From Bacteroidia bacterium (lineage in GTDB: Bacteria; Bacteroidota; Bacteroidia; Cytophagales; Cyclobacteriaceae), in assembly GCA_030426345.1 (NCBI GenBank), contig JAUHYU010000008.1, positions 29,632 through 93,631 of the forward strand: DNA of 64,000 nucleotides. The letters are read 5' to 3'. Shown here one piece after another: positions 18,978 to 29,000 of this stretch (its first letter is position 1; each line of letters opens with the position of its first letter). Below the pieces are notes generated by a model. The model searched no databases. It saw only the letters and a list, made by a program, of their open reading frames with translations, and was not told where the DNA came from. The translations under genes were made by a program, and so were the position numbers.

Positions 18978-19421
18978 ATGATTGATTCACTTTTAAACGG
19001 ATTGAAAGGTCAAATTTCGGGAGATTTGTTGGCCAAAGTCGGCTTAGATGCTTCAAAGACCGATGATGTAGTCAAAATTGCAGGAGAGTCTGCAAAAGAA
19101 GTAATGGGAAACGAATTGCTCTCGGGTGGTTTGGATACTGTGATGAACCTTTTTTCCAAGGGCTCAAATAGTTCTTCTGCCAATTCCTTGCAAAGCAGTT
19201 TAACAAATAATTTGGTGAGTAATTTTGCTCGTAAATTGGGGATTAATGAGACAATGGCCAGGACACTGGCTGCAGCTATTGTCCCTAAAGTTATTGATTA
19301 CGTTACTAAATTAAATAGCGAAACAGCGGATACTGATTCGTCGGCTATTTCAGGTATGTTTGGCGGACAAGATGGTTTAGCAGATAAAGCTAAAGGAATG
19401 TTAGGGGGATTGTTCTCTTAG
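18978..19421 (+). CDS. DUF937-like conserved protein
   Basis: A 147-residue Ser/Gly/Ala-rich helical protein. Its sequence (ARKLGINETMARTLAAAIVP, then the Gly-rich MFGGQDGLADKAKGMLGGLF) resembles the DUF937/YidB-like group, whose function is unknown. There is no signal peptide and no transmembrane helix. The start ATG follows AACAAAAA. It has its own promoter-like element and a perfect palindromic terminator, so it is monocistronic. Confidence 0.6.
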   Translation: MIDSLLNGLKGQISGDLLAKVGLDASKTDDVVKIAGESAKEVMGNELLSGGLDTVMNLFSKGSNSSSANSLQSSLTNNLVSNFARKLGINETMARTLAAAIVPKVIDYVTKLNSETADTDSSAISGMFGGQDGLADKAKGMLGGLFS

Positions 19422-19484
19422 AAAAATTAAATGTTTAAAGCTCAATAAACTTATTTCTTTAGGTCATAATAGGGCAGTGAACTC

Positions 19485-19528
19485 GATATTAAAAAAGGCA
19501 ACGTTTAAACGTTGCCTTTTTTAATATC
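19485..19528. terminator. 44-bp perfect palindromic terminator
   Basis: Every base from 19485 to 19528 mirrors its partner around TTTAAA. The GC part is GGCAACG/CGTTGCC, flanked by A6 and T6, so it can terminate on either strand. It lacks the CCATGG core. Confidence 0.92.
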
Positions 19529-19626
19529 CAAAATTTATACTGGTTTATGTATGATAATAGTATACCTAAAGTAAAACAGATTCTTATCATAGAAACTTTG
19601 TTTTTAATTCTTTCGTATTGTAATAT

Positions 19627-19644
19627 TGACCGACCGTTCAGTCA
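19627..19644. promoter_or_regulatory. TetR-type operator overlapping promoter
   Basis: TGACCGACC-GTTCAGTCA is an imperfect 18-bp palindrome of the kind many TetR/AcrR proteins bind. It lies 11 bases before the ATG of the tetR-like gene and overlaps a TTGACC box, so the regulator very likely represses its own operon. Confidence 0.65.
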
Positions 19645-19655
19645 TAAAATATATT

Positions 19656-20234
19656 ATGAGTCCAAGAACCTCAGAGCAAAATGAAAAAGTCAGATCAGAA
19701 AGCATCAATAGGATCCTTGGTGCAGCACTCAAGTTGATAGCAAAAAATGGTTTTGAAACCACGAGTATTGCGCAAATAGCCAAAGAAGCCGAGGTGTCCA
19801 AAGGCTTGATGTATAATTATTTTGACAGCAAAGAAGATTTGTTAAAAGCAATCATAAGCAATGTCTTAGAAGAGGGGGAAAAGTTGATGATAAATCATCT
19901 TTCGGATGATCCAGTTGAGACATTAGCCAATGTTTTCAAATGGTTTTTCAATGATTTACGAAGTCATCGTGAAGAGTGGAAACTCTTTGCAGAAATAACC
20001 TTCAAGGTTAATAAATTTGATTTTGTGCAGGAGTTGATGAGAGGGAAATTACGTGAATATGTTGAACTCATATCGTCATTACTTGAGCAAATTGGGATAA
20101 AGCATCCGTACGAAGAGGCCTTAATTATTACCGCATTGTTTGATGGGATTGGCATACAATACCTTGCCACCGGGCAAGAATATCCTTTGGATCGTATGGA
20201 AAAACATTTGGTGAAAAAATATTGTAATAAATAA
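19656..20234 (+). CDS. TetR/AcrR family transcriptional regulator
   Basis: A 192-residue repressor starting at the ATG at 19656. An upstream in-frame TTG at 19626 would translate the operator and is not credible. The N-terminal helix-turn-helix spans about residues 15-60 (GAALKLIAKNGFETTSIAQI, AKEAEVSKGLMYNYFDSKED). The C-terminal ligand and dimer domain covers about 70-192. It is the first gene of a six-gene export operon, with the next ATG 6 bases after its stop, and probably senses the exported or a related compound. Confidence 0.92.
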   Translation: MSPRTSEQNEKVRSESINRILGAALKLIAKNGFETTSIAQIAKEAEVSKGLMYNYFDSKEDLLKAIISNVLEEGEKLMINHLSDDPVETLANVFKWFFNDLRSHREEWKLFAEITFKVNKFDFVQELMRGKLREYVELISSLLEQIGIKHPYEEALIITALFDGIGIQYLATGQEYPLDRMEKHLVKKYCNK

Positions 20235-20240
20235 CAGATT

Positions 20241-21035
20241 ATGAATCAGTTGATAAGTTATGTTTTAAGTAAAAATTCATGGATTTTGAATGCTTTTATG
20301 CTCGTGATTTTGTTGGGGGCTGCACTCATGCCTTTGACTAGTCAAGCTCAGGATGCAAAGGAGATTGTACAAAAAATGGAAGATAACCAGCGGGGCGATC
20401 ATGTGACACAGGAGTTGACCATGACGATAGTTCGGCCTTCTTGGAAGCGTAGTATTTACATGAAAAGCTGGGGAAGAGGCACCGAGTATTCCATGATATA
20501 TATCACAGCCCCAGCTAAGGAAAAAGGGCAGGTATTCATGAAGCGTAAAAAGGAAATGTGGAATTGGGTGCCTTCCATAGACCGCATGATCAAACTTCCT
20601 CCATCCATGATGATGCAGTCTTGGATGGGTTCTGATTTTACCAATGACGATCTGATCAGGGAATCATCCATTGTATTGGATTATGACCATTCCATTGTTG
20701 GAGAAGAGACTTTGCAGGACAGGCTATGCTATAAAATACAATTGATACCGAAGCCGGAAGCGGCAGTAGTTTGGGGTAAGCTTATTTTGTGGATTTCCAA
20801 AGAAGGGGATCTATTGCTGAAGCAGGAATTTTATGATGAAGATGAATATCTGGTCAATACACAGATCATGTCAGATATCAAATCAATAGGAGGTAGGACG
20901 ATTCCTTGCAAATTGGAAATGATTCCAGCTGACGAAGATGGTAAAAAGACAGTGATGCAAATCGAGGCTTCAGATTTCAATACAGACATCAAAGAGTCCT
21001 TCTTCGCCCAGCAGAATATGAAGCGGATTAGGTAG
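20241..21035 (+). CDS. LolA-like outer-membrane lipoprotein-sorting protein
   Basis: A 264-residue periplasmic carrier (signal about 18-37, cleavage near SQAQDA) of the LolA/LolB-like outer-membrane lipoprotein-sorting family. A half-barrel of beta-strands follows (GDHVTQELTMTIVRPSWKRS, KEKGQVFMKRKKEMWNWVP, KIQLIPKPEAAVVWGKLILW). Such proteins shuttle lipoproteins or other lipids across the periplasm. Here it accompanies two FtsX permeases, an ATPase and a barrel. It is not the main LolA, which lacks this context. Its signal-peptide codons overlap a CATGGATTTT repeat (20271-20298). Confidence 0.88.
   Translation: MNQLISYVLSKNSWILNAFMLVILLGAALMPLTSQAQDAKEIVQKMEDNQRGDHVTQELTMTIVRPSWKRSIYMKSWGRGTEYSMIYITAPAKEKGQVFMKRKKEMWNWVPSIDRMIKLPPSMMMQSWMGSDFTNDDLIRESSIVLDYDHSIVGEETLQDRLCYKIQLIPKPEAAVVWGKLILWISKEGDLLLKQEFYDEDEYLVNTQIMSDIKSIGGRTIPCKLEMIPADEDGKKTVMQIEASDFNTDIKESFFAQQNMKRIR
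20271..20298 (+). repeat. CATGGATTTT repeat inside signal-peptide coding region
   Basis: TTCATGGATTTTGAATGCTT matches intergenic copies (for example 44243-44270) but is read as codons for SWILNAFM in the LolA-like protein. Confidence 0.5.
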
Positions 21036-21082
21036 GTTCTGGCTTCTGGGCACTAGTGTCTAGCACTCAGGAGCCAGAAACC
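21035..21082 (+). promoter_or_regulatory. Intra-operon hairpin between lolA-like and first permease gene
   Basis: GGTTCTGGCTTCTGGGCACTAG pairs with CTAGCACTCAGGAGCCAGAAACC with few mismatches and wobbles, about 20 pairs around TGT. There is no T-run, so it is more likely an mRNA-stability or processing element than a terminator. Confidence 0.55.
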
Positions 21083-21106
21083 GTATTTCACATTTAAGAA
21101 AAAAAC

Positions 21107-22321
21107 ATGAACATAATCTTAGCATGGCGCAATTTATGGCGCAACAAAAGGCGCACACTCATCACGGTTGCTTCCGTTTTTTTTGGTGTGCTGCTCTCTA
21201 CCATAATCTCCTCGATGCAGGAGGGGTCTTACAGTTCGATGGTAGATAATGTGGTGAAGTTTTATTCGGGATACATCCAGGTACAGAATGAAGAATATTG
21301 GGACAACAAAACCCTCAATAATTCCATGGAGCCTTCACAGGTTCTGCTAGACCAGGTGACCTCTGTAAAGGAAGTAACGCATGTGACCTCTAGGTTGGAG
21401 TCTTTTGCCTTGGCATCGTCCCACACCATCACCAAAGGAGCCATGGTAAGTGGTGTTGTTCCGGACAAGGAAAACGAAATTACACAACTCAAAAAATGGG
21501 TGGTCGAAGGATCGTTTTTCTCAGAAAATGACCAGGGAGTGTTGGTAGGCTCAGAATTGGCCAAATACCTCAAGATGGGTGTTGGGGACACTTTAGTACT
21601 GTTGGGATCGGGGTACCACGGCGTAAGCGCAGCGGGCAAGTTTCCTATCCGTGGCATTCTCAACTTTCCTAACCCAGAACTCAATAAGCAGTCTGTATAT
21701 ATGGACTTGAAGGTCTGCCAGGAGTTTTTCTCTGCCGACAATTTGGTTTCTTCACTGATCGTAATGGTGAAGGATCAGTATGATATGCCGGCAGTATTCA
21801 AGAAACTGAAAGCTAAAATTTCTGCTCCCTATGCGGTGTTGTCTTGGGATGAAATGCAGCCCGAGTTGGTGCAATTGATCGACAGCGATCGCGCTGGAGG
21901 CCAGGTAATGATTGCAGTTTTGTACATACTCATTGGCTTTGGGATATTCAGTACCATCATGATGCTGGTGGCAGAAAGAACCCGGGAAATGGGCGTGATG
22001 GTCGCTATTGGTATGCAAAAATCCAAGCTGGCCATTACCATGTTTCTGGAAACAGTATATATCGGAATTATTGGTGTTTTGGCAGGTTTTGCTGGTAGCA
22101 TCCCGATTATTATCTATTTCTATAATAACCCTATTTCGTTGCAAGGTGGTGCAGCAGCAGCCATGACAGAAATGGGAATAGAGCCATATATGTATTTTAC
22201 TTTGCAGCCATCCGTATTTTACAGACAGGCCATTATCGTATTTGCCATCACCTCCGTAGTTGCATTGTATCCACTGTTTATGTCGGCAAAATTGAAAGTA
22301 AATCAAGCACTGAAAGCTTAA
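21107..22321 (+). CDS. FtsX/LolC-type ABC transporter permease
   Basis: A 404-residue permease with the LolCE/MacB layout. An N-terminal transmembrane helix (about 17-38) follows the AWRNLWRNKRRT motif. A periplasmic domain covers about 40-260, and three C-terminal helices lie at about 268-290, 315-340 and 372-392. The conserved ERTREMGVMVAIGM coupling segment before the second helix is present. It works with the second permease and the ATPase to extract substrate from the inner membrane and hand it to the LolA-like carrier. Confidence 0.92.
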   Translation: MNIILAWRNLWRNKRRTLITVASVFFGVLLSTIISSMQEGSYSSMVDNVVKFYSGYIQVQNEEYWDNKTLNNSMEPSQVLLDQVTSVKEVTHVTSRLESFALASSHTITKGAMVSGVVPDKENEITQLKKWVVEGSFFSENDQGVLVGSELAKYLKMGVGDTLVLLGSGYHGVSAAGKFPIRGILNFPNPELNKQSVYMDLKVCQEFFSADNLVSSLIVMVKDQYDMPAVFKKLKAKISAPYAVLSWDEMQPELVQLIDSDRAGGQVMIAVLYILIGFGIFSTIMMLVAERTREMGVMVAIGMQKSKLAITMFLETVYIGIIGVLAGFAGSIPIIIYFYNNPISLQGGAAAAMTEMGIEPYMYFTLQPSVFYRQAIIVFAITSVVALYPLFMSAKLKVNQALKA

Positions 22322-22355
22322 TTATCTAAAAGTTATTTAACTAAAATATACGAAT

Positions 22356-23573
22356 ATGATTGTTTCATTAGCATGGAGAAACGTCTGGCGCAGCAAACTA
22401 AGGAGTGCAGTAATTATTCTGGCGACTATCCTTGGGATTTGTGCAGGTATTTTTTCAGCCGCTTTTTATAAGGGGATGACGGATAGCAGAATCGAAAAAG
22501 CTATCATGAATGAATTGTCCCATGTCCAAATACATAATCCTGAGTTTATAAATTCCAATGAAATCCATGATTATATTTCCAACGCAGATGAGCTTAAAAG
22601 AAAAATAAGCCTCTTGCCGAGTGTGGCTGGCGTAAGCAATAGATATGTCATTTATTCCATGGTTTCGTCTGCAGAGACGGGTGCCGGTGTGAAAATCCTA
22701 GGCATAGATCCTGAAGCCGAAAAGCAAACTACGAGATTATACACCCAACTGTTAGAAGGGGACTATTTTAAAGAAAAGCGCAAAAATCAAGTATTGATAG
22801 GCCATAAACTGGCTGATAAATTGAAAGTTAAACTGAACTCAAAAGTGGTCATCACACTGCTGGATGTGGACAATAATATTACCTATGGCGCATTTCGAGT
22901 AGTCGGAATATATAAAACTGCCAATAGTGGATTTGATGAATCAAATATATTTGTACGGAAAAGTGACTTGTCCAAGCTGATCAACCTACCACCTGATGTC
23001 TGTCATGAGATCGCAGTCCTAGCCCAAAAAAATGATGAAGTTGAAGGTATTAAATCAAAAATAGAAGAGATTGTACCCAACCTAAAGGTAATGAGCTGGT
23101 TGGAGCTGAGCCCTGAAGTGAGGTATATGGCCGAGGCCATGGACTTGATGATGTATATTTTTATCGGGATTATCCTGTTGGCATTGCTTTTTGGGATTGT
23201 CAATACCATGCTTATGGTGGTGCTGGAGCGGACCAAAGAAATCGGGATGCTCATGGCAGTTGGCATGAACAAACAAAAAATATTCCTGATGATCCTGTTG
23301 GAAACTGTGTTCTTGTCGCTCACCGGCGGAGTGATCGGCGTTGCTCTTGGAGCCTTGATTTCCAAACATTTTGAAACCACTCCAATTGATTTGTCCTCGT
23401 GGATGGAAGGGTTGTCCGGTATGGGTTTTGACACCTTAATCTATACTTCCGTAGAATGGCCGATATTGATCAATGTAACAATTATGGTATTGATCACCGG
23501 CGTTATTTCCGCTTTATACCCTGCTTACAAGGCATTGCAGAATGACCCATCAGAAGCACTTAGAACAGAATAA
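22356..23573 (+). CDS. FtsX/LolE-type ABC transporter permease
   Basis: A 405-residue paralogue of the upstream permease with the same layout: AWRNVWRSKLRS, a first helix about 17-36, a periplasmic domain and three C-terminal helices with ERTKEIGMLMAVGM. Two non-identical permeases argue for a LolC/LolE-like heterodimer. Separated by 34 bases from the first permease and 21 bases from the ATPase gene. Confidence 0.92.
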   Translation: MIVSLAWRNVWRSKLRSAVIILATILGICAGIFSAAFYKGMTDSRIEKAIMNELSHVQIHNPEFINSNEIHDYISNADELKRKISLLPSVAGVSNRYVIYSMVSSAETGAGVKILGIDPEAEKQTTRLYTQLLEGDYFKEKRKNQVLIGHKLADKLKVKLNSKVVITLLDVDNNITYGAFRVVGIYKTANSGFDESNIFVRKSDLSKLINLPPDVCHEIAVLAQKNDEVEGIKSKIEEIVPNLKVMSWLELSPEVRYMAEAMDLMMYIFIGIILLALLFGIVNTMLMVVLERTKEIGMLMAVGMNKQKIFLMILLETVFLSLTGGVIGVALGALISKHFETTPIDLSSWMEGLSGMGFDTLIYTSVEWPILINVTIMVLITGVISALYPAYKALQNDPSEALRTE

Positions 23574-23594
23574 TTACAGAAAAACAATAGTAAT

Positions 23595-24278
23595 ATGAGC
23601 ATTATAAAAGTAAATAAACTATCAAAAATATATGACGGTGCGGAAATTCCTGTTAGGGCTGTCGATGGAGTTGACTTGGCTTTTGAGCAGGGAGAATTCA
23701 CTGCAGTCGTTGGGCCATCGGGATCTGGGAAAACCACCTTTCTAAATGCCGTTGGTGGATTGGACCGCCCTACATCTGGCGAAGTAATTATCGATGATGT
23801 GGACATTTGGCAATTGTCAGGCCGCAAGCTTATCGATTTTCGCCTGCACAATATCGGTTTTGTTTTTCAGGCGTACAACCTAATTCCAGTAATGACGGCC
23901 AAGGAAAATGTTGAGTTTATCATGGAGCTACAGGGAAGATCGAAGGAAGAACGGTTTGATCGCACCAAGTCGCTTCTTGAAGCAGTTGGTCTTGGCGAGC
24001 GGTTGAATAGCCGGCCAAATAAATTGTCCGGAGGACAGCAGCAGCGTGTTGCTGTGGCGCGGGCATTGGCATCGAAGCCCAAGTTTATCCTTGCAGATGA
24101 ACCTACAGCCAATCTGGATTCCAAATCAACAGAGACCCTTCTGGATATTATGGAGACGCTGAACAAGGAAGAGAATATCACTTTTATATTTTCTACCCAT
24201 GATGCCCGCGTCATGAAAAAAGCCAGAAGGATCGTGACCATGGAAGATGGGAAGATATTGAGCGATGAAAGAAAGTAG
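23595..24278 (+). CDS. LolD/MacB-type ABC transporter ATPase
   Basis: A 227-residue ATPase powering the two FtsX permeases. Walker A is GPSGSGKTT (about 37-45), the Q-loop region is [17 protein letters not shown], the signature is [15 protein letters not shown], Walker B is [11 protein letters not shown] and the switch His is in FSTHDAR. Size and motifs fit the LolD/MacB/FtsE family of mechanotransmission ABC systems. Confidence 0.95.
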   Translation: MSIIKVNKLSKIYDGAEIPVRAVDGVDLAFEQGEFTAVVGPSGSGKTTFLNAVGGLDRPTSGEVIIDDVDIWQLSGRKLIDFRLHNIGFVFQAYNLIPVMTAKENVEFIMELQGRSKEERFDRTKSLLEAVGLGERLNSRPNKLSGGQQQRVAVARALASKPKFILADEPTANLDSKSTETLLDIMETLNKEENITFIFSTHDARVMKKARRIVTMEDGKILSDERK

Positions 24279-24293
24279 TGAGCAATATCCCAT

Positions 24294-25523
24294 TTGAGAA
24301 ATCAATGTAGGAAATCAAGGAAGCTCAGGCTTTTTGATTCATGGAAAAAACATGCTTTTTTCATAGCTATCTTTATCATGACGTTTGAGACAATGGTATC
24401 AGCGCAAGACAAGGAAAGCAATTTTGCTTTTAAGGGATACCTCAAGTACCTGACAACCGTAAATTTTCAAGATGTGAATGAAGATTGGATCACGGACAAT
24501 CTGATCCACAACCGCCTTGAATTAAAATATTACCCAAGTGATAAATGGACTTTTGACCTTGAAATGCGCAATCGGCTGTTCTATGGTGAGCAGGTAAAAC
24601 TCTATAACCAGATTGACAGCTTACCGAGCTATGGGGATTTTGTAGGTACGGATCATGGGTTTTTTAACCTTTCCCACAATTGGGCAGAGGGGTCTTCTTA
24701 TGTTTTGAATACGACCATTGATCGTTTTTTTGTTGATTATTCTTCAGGCAACTGGCTGGTGCGGGCAGGGAGGCATCGGATCAATTGGGGTCAGAATTTG
24801 GTATGGAATCCGAATGATGTTTTCAATGCTTATTCTTATTTTGATTTTGACTATGAAGAACGACCCGGCACTGATGCTGTTCGAGTTCAATACTATACCG
24901 GATCTACATCGGCAGCAGAATTTGTGTACCAACTCGGTGACGATATCGATGATATGTCATTTATGGGATTGTATAAGTTTAGCAAATGGAATTATGACAT
25001 ACAGTTCTTGGCGGGTCAGGTAAAGCGGGACTTGGTGGTTGGAACGGGATGGTCAGGAGATATAAAAGGGGGAGGATTTCGTGGTGAATTCACCTATTTC
25101 CATGACAAAGACAGCCTGAGCGATCCCGTAGGACAATTGATTGCTTCCATCTCGGGGGATTACACATTTCCAAATAGCCTATATCTCCATACTTCCGTGA
25201 TCTATAACAGCAAAGGATCAACTGGGAAAGCTGGTATGATCAATCCAAATGTCGTAACCCAAACCTCTGCCAAATATCTTACACTTTCACGATTTGATAT
25301 GTTTGGACAAGTGTCATATCAGATTTCACCGCTGTGGAGGGCTGACTTTTCTACCATTATCAATCCTTATGATGGATCCTATTTCGTAAGCCCATCGGCC
25401 ATTTATTCGCTAACTGACAATATGGAGCTATTGTTCCTCGCTCAAATATACGGTGGCGACGCAGGGACAGAATTTGGAGGAATTGGCAAGCTTTTTAATT
25501 TTCGGTATAAATGGGCTTTTTGA
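24294..25523 (+). CDS. Porin-like outer-membrane barrel of the Lol-like operon
   Basis: A protein of up to 409 residues with an N-terminal export signal ([20 protein letters not shown]) and a beta-barrel ending in aromatic residues (RYKWAF). The motif [12 protein letters not shown] followed by [10 protein letters not shown] and [10 protein letters not shown] resembles DUF1302-type barrels that accompany lipid exporters. The only start giving a full signal peptide is TTG at 24294, 16 bases after the ATPase; the first ATG (24378) would cut the signal. It probably takes the place of LolB or forms the outer gate of the operon. Substrate unknown. Confidence 0.75.
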   Translation: MRNQCRKSRKLRLFDSWKKHAFFIAIFIMTFETMVSAQDKESNFAFKGYLKYLTTVNFQDVNEDWITDNLIHNRLELKYYPSDKWTFDLEMRNRLFYGEQVKLYNQIDSLPSYGDFVGTDHGFFNLSHNWAEGSSYVLNTTIDRFFVDYSSGNWLVRAGRHRINWGQNLVWNPNDVFNAYSYFDFDYEERPGTDAVRVQYYTGSTSAAEFVYQLGDDIDDMSFMGLYKFSKWNYDIQFLAGQVKRDLVVGTGWSGDIKGGGFRGEFTYFHDKDSLSDPVGQLIASISGDYTFPNSLYLHTSVIYNSKGSTGKAGMINPNVVTQTSAKYLTLSRFDMFGQVSYQISPLWRADFSTIINPYDGSYFVSPSAIYSLTDNMELLFLAQIYGGDAGTEFGGIGKLFNFRYKWAF

Positions 25524-25597
25524 TATTAGCAAGTTGCTTGAGTAATAATTCTACCATTGCAGGTATGGAAAGCAAGCTACAGATTCCCAACTTTGAT

Positions 25598-26008
25598 TCA
25601 TGGCTCTATCATTCGACCATTGTAGTGAGTTCTGAGGTAATGGTATAGATCAGAAATATTCACGCGATCAGCATGGTCTATTAGTGTTAAACTATTGTTT
25701 TGAAAGTTAATTCTGATTTTTCTAAAACTTACTCTGTAGTAATTGGATTCCTCTTTCCAAGAAGTTATTTCATCAAGGTCGTAGGTTTTAGATGACAGAA
25801 ATTTTGATACTTGTAAAATGTTCTTATTCCGTCTAATCTTGGAATAAACTTGAATGTTCTTTATTACTAAATAGCCGCAAAAAGTTAGGCCAAGTATCAA
25901 AAATAGCTTCCATGTTTTGTGCGATTCAATTTCCCACAAGAAGTACGACATAAATGTCCATCCTAAAAAAAATAAAATAGACCAAGATAAAATGATATAA
26001 TATTTCAT
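25598..26008 (-). CDS. Two-helix membrane protein, unknown
   Basis: A 136-residue protein when started at ATG 26008. Two transmembrane helices (about 5-25 and 33-50) are followed by a basic soluble tail of about 85 residues with alternating strands (YRVSFRKIRINFQNNSLTLI). The layout is that of small PH-like membrane proteins, but no named family is recognised. It lies just downstream of the large dehydrogenase gene on the same strand, with 36 bases between. Confidence 0.55.
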   Translation of the reverse strand: MKYYIILSWSILFFLGWTFMSYFLWEIESHKTWKLFLILGLTFCGYLVIKNIQVYSKIRRNKNILQVSKFLSSKTYDLDEITSWKEESNYYRVSFRKIRINFQNNSLTLIDHADRVNISDLYHYLRTHYNGRMIEP

Positions 26009-26044
26009 CAAGCGCAATTTAGCCTAACACCTAGCAAATCTCCA

Positions 26045-29000
26045 TTACTCCTCCTTAAGCGTGCCGAGATAGGCGACTAAATCCAATAGTTCCTTTTCTT
26101 GCATCACTTGATCAAGTCCTTCTGTCATCAGTGATTTATCCATGGCTTCAATTTTATTTACGTCCTTGAGGGCAACTTCTTTTACCGTATTTCCCATCAA
26201 TTTTATCGATATATTATCTTCTGTTTTGTTCAATACAAAACCAATGAGTTCAGAGCCATCTTTCATGCTGATTTTATATCCTTCATATCCAAAGTTGATT
26301 CCTGCACTTGGATAGATAATCGACGAATACAAGGACTGTTTTGATAGCTTGTTGCCTATGTCTGACAGGCCAGGGCCAAAGTCTATTCCCTCACCTTCAA
26401 GCTGATGACAGGAAATACAATACATGGAAAATACCTTTTTGCCTGCTGTCTCATCTCCGGTTTTTTCTACCAGCGCATTTAAATCATGTTTTGCCCCATT
26501 TGTTTGATCTAAATATGTTGGAGCATTGGTCCTGATTTCCTCGTTGTTGCTGTTCATTAATTTCAACACAGCGGTTGTTTTATGGATTTCAGGCATATTT
26601 CCGTCCTTTAGCAAGGCGTATAGCCTTTTTTGTCCGTTTCCAGTATTTCCAAGGGCTTCGACAATTTTTCGCGTGATTGGATAACTCAACTTATTTTCCG
26701 TAAGGTTTTTCTCAAGAAAATCCACGGCCTCATTGTCCGAAATACCGCTCATCATCCCGATCACATCCATTTTAGTGGCTTCATCAATATTGGATTCGAG
26801 ATAGGTACTCAATACTTTTCCACCACCAATGTCGAATAAAAGGCTTGTTGCTTCCTTTCTAATATCCAAATCATCATTCCCCGAAATCATCCTTATCAGA
26901 GCTTCATTTTGATCTTTCAATTGTAGCTGTTTCACCACCATCAACCATTCAGGAGTTCCTTCGATCCCAGGCAAAACCTTTTTGACTTTTTGAATATTAA
27001 CCTTAGAACCATTAATGAAATCTACACTCATTTGACCAATGGCCAGTGCCTGTATTTTTTGGCGATAGGGATGATCTACATTAAGTAGGGCCAGAAGCAT
27101 TTCATTTTTATGTGGATTGTTTTTGAAATGAAAAGCCCTGAAATAGGAGGGGAGCTTGCTCTCGTCAACATCTTTGTTCTTGATCATTTCAATGAGCAGT
27201 GGAACGGTGGCAGCAGCAGTTGTTTCCCAAATGATTTCCTTGACGGCAGTGTTTTTCCAATTATCCCTGACCCTGGATTTCCAAGCATCAAAATATAGAT
27301 CAGCGTGTTCTTCTGCGCCTATCCCTAAAGCCTCCAAATACCATCGATCCCCAGCTGGATATTCACTGGCGACCGTAGCCCATAATTGAGCGGCTTCTTC
27401 TGTTCCAATATATTTTAGTGCTATGGCAACTTCCCTTCTTATCTGTGCTGATTTGTCGTTTACGACCTTTTCGAGGTATTGAGTTAATTTATCTTTTGCC
27501 AAATACCTCGCCATTCTGATACCTTGCATCCTGATTTTTGCATCGCTATCAGCAAGTGCCATATTGATGTATTCATGGGTTTTAGATGGTATTTTGACGC
27601 CAACCCACAGTGCGCGGGCTTTAGCAATCCCACCTTTTTCGATCAGGTTATTTAACAATGGTATAGCTTCATCTCCCATGCTGTGCAGCTTTTGCCAAGA
27701 CTGATAAAAAACGTCCATGTTATCTGACAAAAGTCCATTAGCTGCCCCTTCGCCAGATGTAAAATCAAATTTTGGAATTTTATACTTTTCTGATGTTGAA
27801 AGATGATATACCCTGCCTCTGGCTATGTCTTCGGCTCTGTGGCCACCCACACCGCCATCATACCAATCGGAGATAAAAAGCGAACCATCCGGAGCCACCG
27901 TGACATCATCCGGCCTAAACCAATCATCTTTGCTCGTGATGATGTTTTCTATCTTGGCTTTGTATCCGGCACCATCATCACTCACGATGTAGGAGCGAAC
28001 CACATTGTGGCCTGGTTCACAGTGGATCAATTGATTTCTATACATTTCCGGCAACATATCCCCTTCATAAACAATCATGCCACAGGGCGATCCTGAACCT
28101 GTTTGTAAGAGGTTTGGGACTGTCCCCGGATCATTCAAATGCCAATGTCTCAACGGGATTTCCTCGTTCCACCCGGGCCGTCTTTCGCGCCAATTACCTC
28201 CGGTTAGTTTGTCCCGATAACCATAATTCCCATATTCCATCAAGAAATTAATTCTCACACCTCGGTTGCCATCATCATCATTGTCAGATTGCCACAATCC
28301 GCCATAGGAATCCAACGCCAACTCATAGGGGTTTCGAAAGTTATTTCCCAACACTTCAAGGTTAGACCCGTCCGGTTCACATCGAAAGGCCATACCTTCC
28401 CGGTAAGGATTTCCGGAGGCATTTACTTCAATTCCATGGATATCCAAAACAGGGTCACCATCTTTGTTTCTTAACTGCTCTCCAACATTTCCATAGTTGA
28501 AATAGAGCCTTCCATCTGGCCCAAAAACCACCGCATGAACACCATGATCATGCTCAGCACCGTCCATCCCCGTAAACAATTTCACTTTCGAATCAGGAAT
28601 ATCATCGCCATCATCATCTGTGAAAATAAAGATATTTGGGCTGATAGAAACGATTACTTTATTCCCCAAAACCACAATTCCGAGTGCAGAATTGACATCC
28701 TCACCTTGGTAAAAAACCTTTGATTTGTCTGCAACGCCATCACCATTGGTATCTTCTAATATCATTATCCGATCTCCTTTTTCATCATAAGGGTTATTGG
28801 GGTTGGCAAACAATCGGTAATTTCTCCCTTCACAAATCCAAACCCTGCCTCTGGCATCGACAGCCATGTTTGTGGGATTCATGATCATGGGTTCTGAGGC
28901 AAATAGATTTAACTTTAAGCCCGAAGCAACAGTCATGGAAGCCATGGCATTTTCGGGCAATCTCTTGTCCTGCTCAGAAAGTGAGTCAAAATCTATTTCT

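Noticed and set aside
19626..19655. TTG start of the TetR-like gene
   Set aside because: It would translate the operator palindrome; the ATG at 19656 gives a normal TetR N-terminus.
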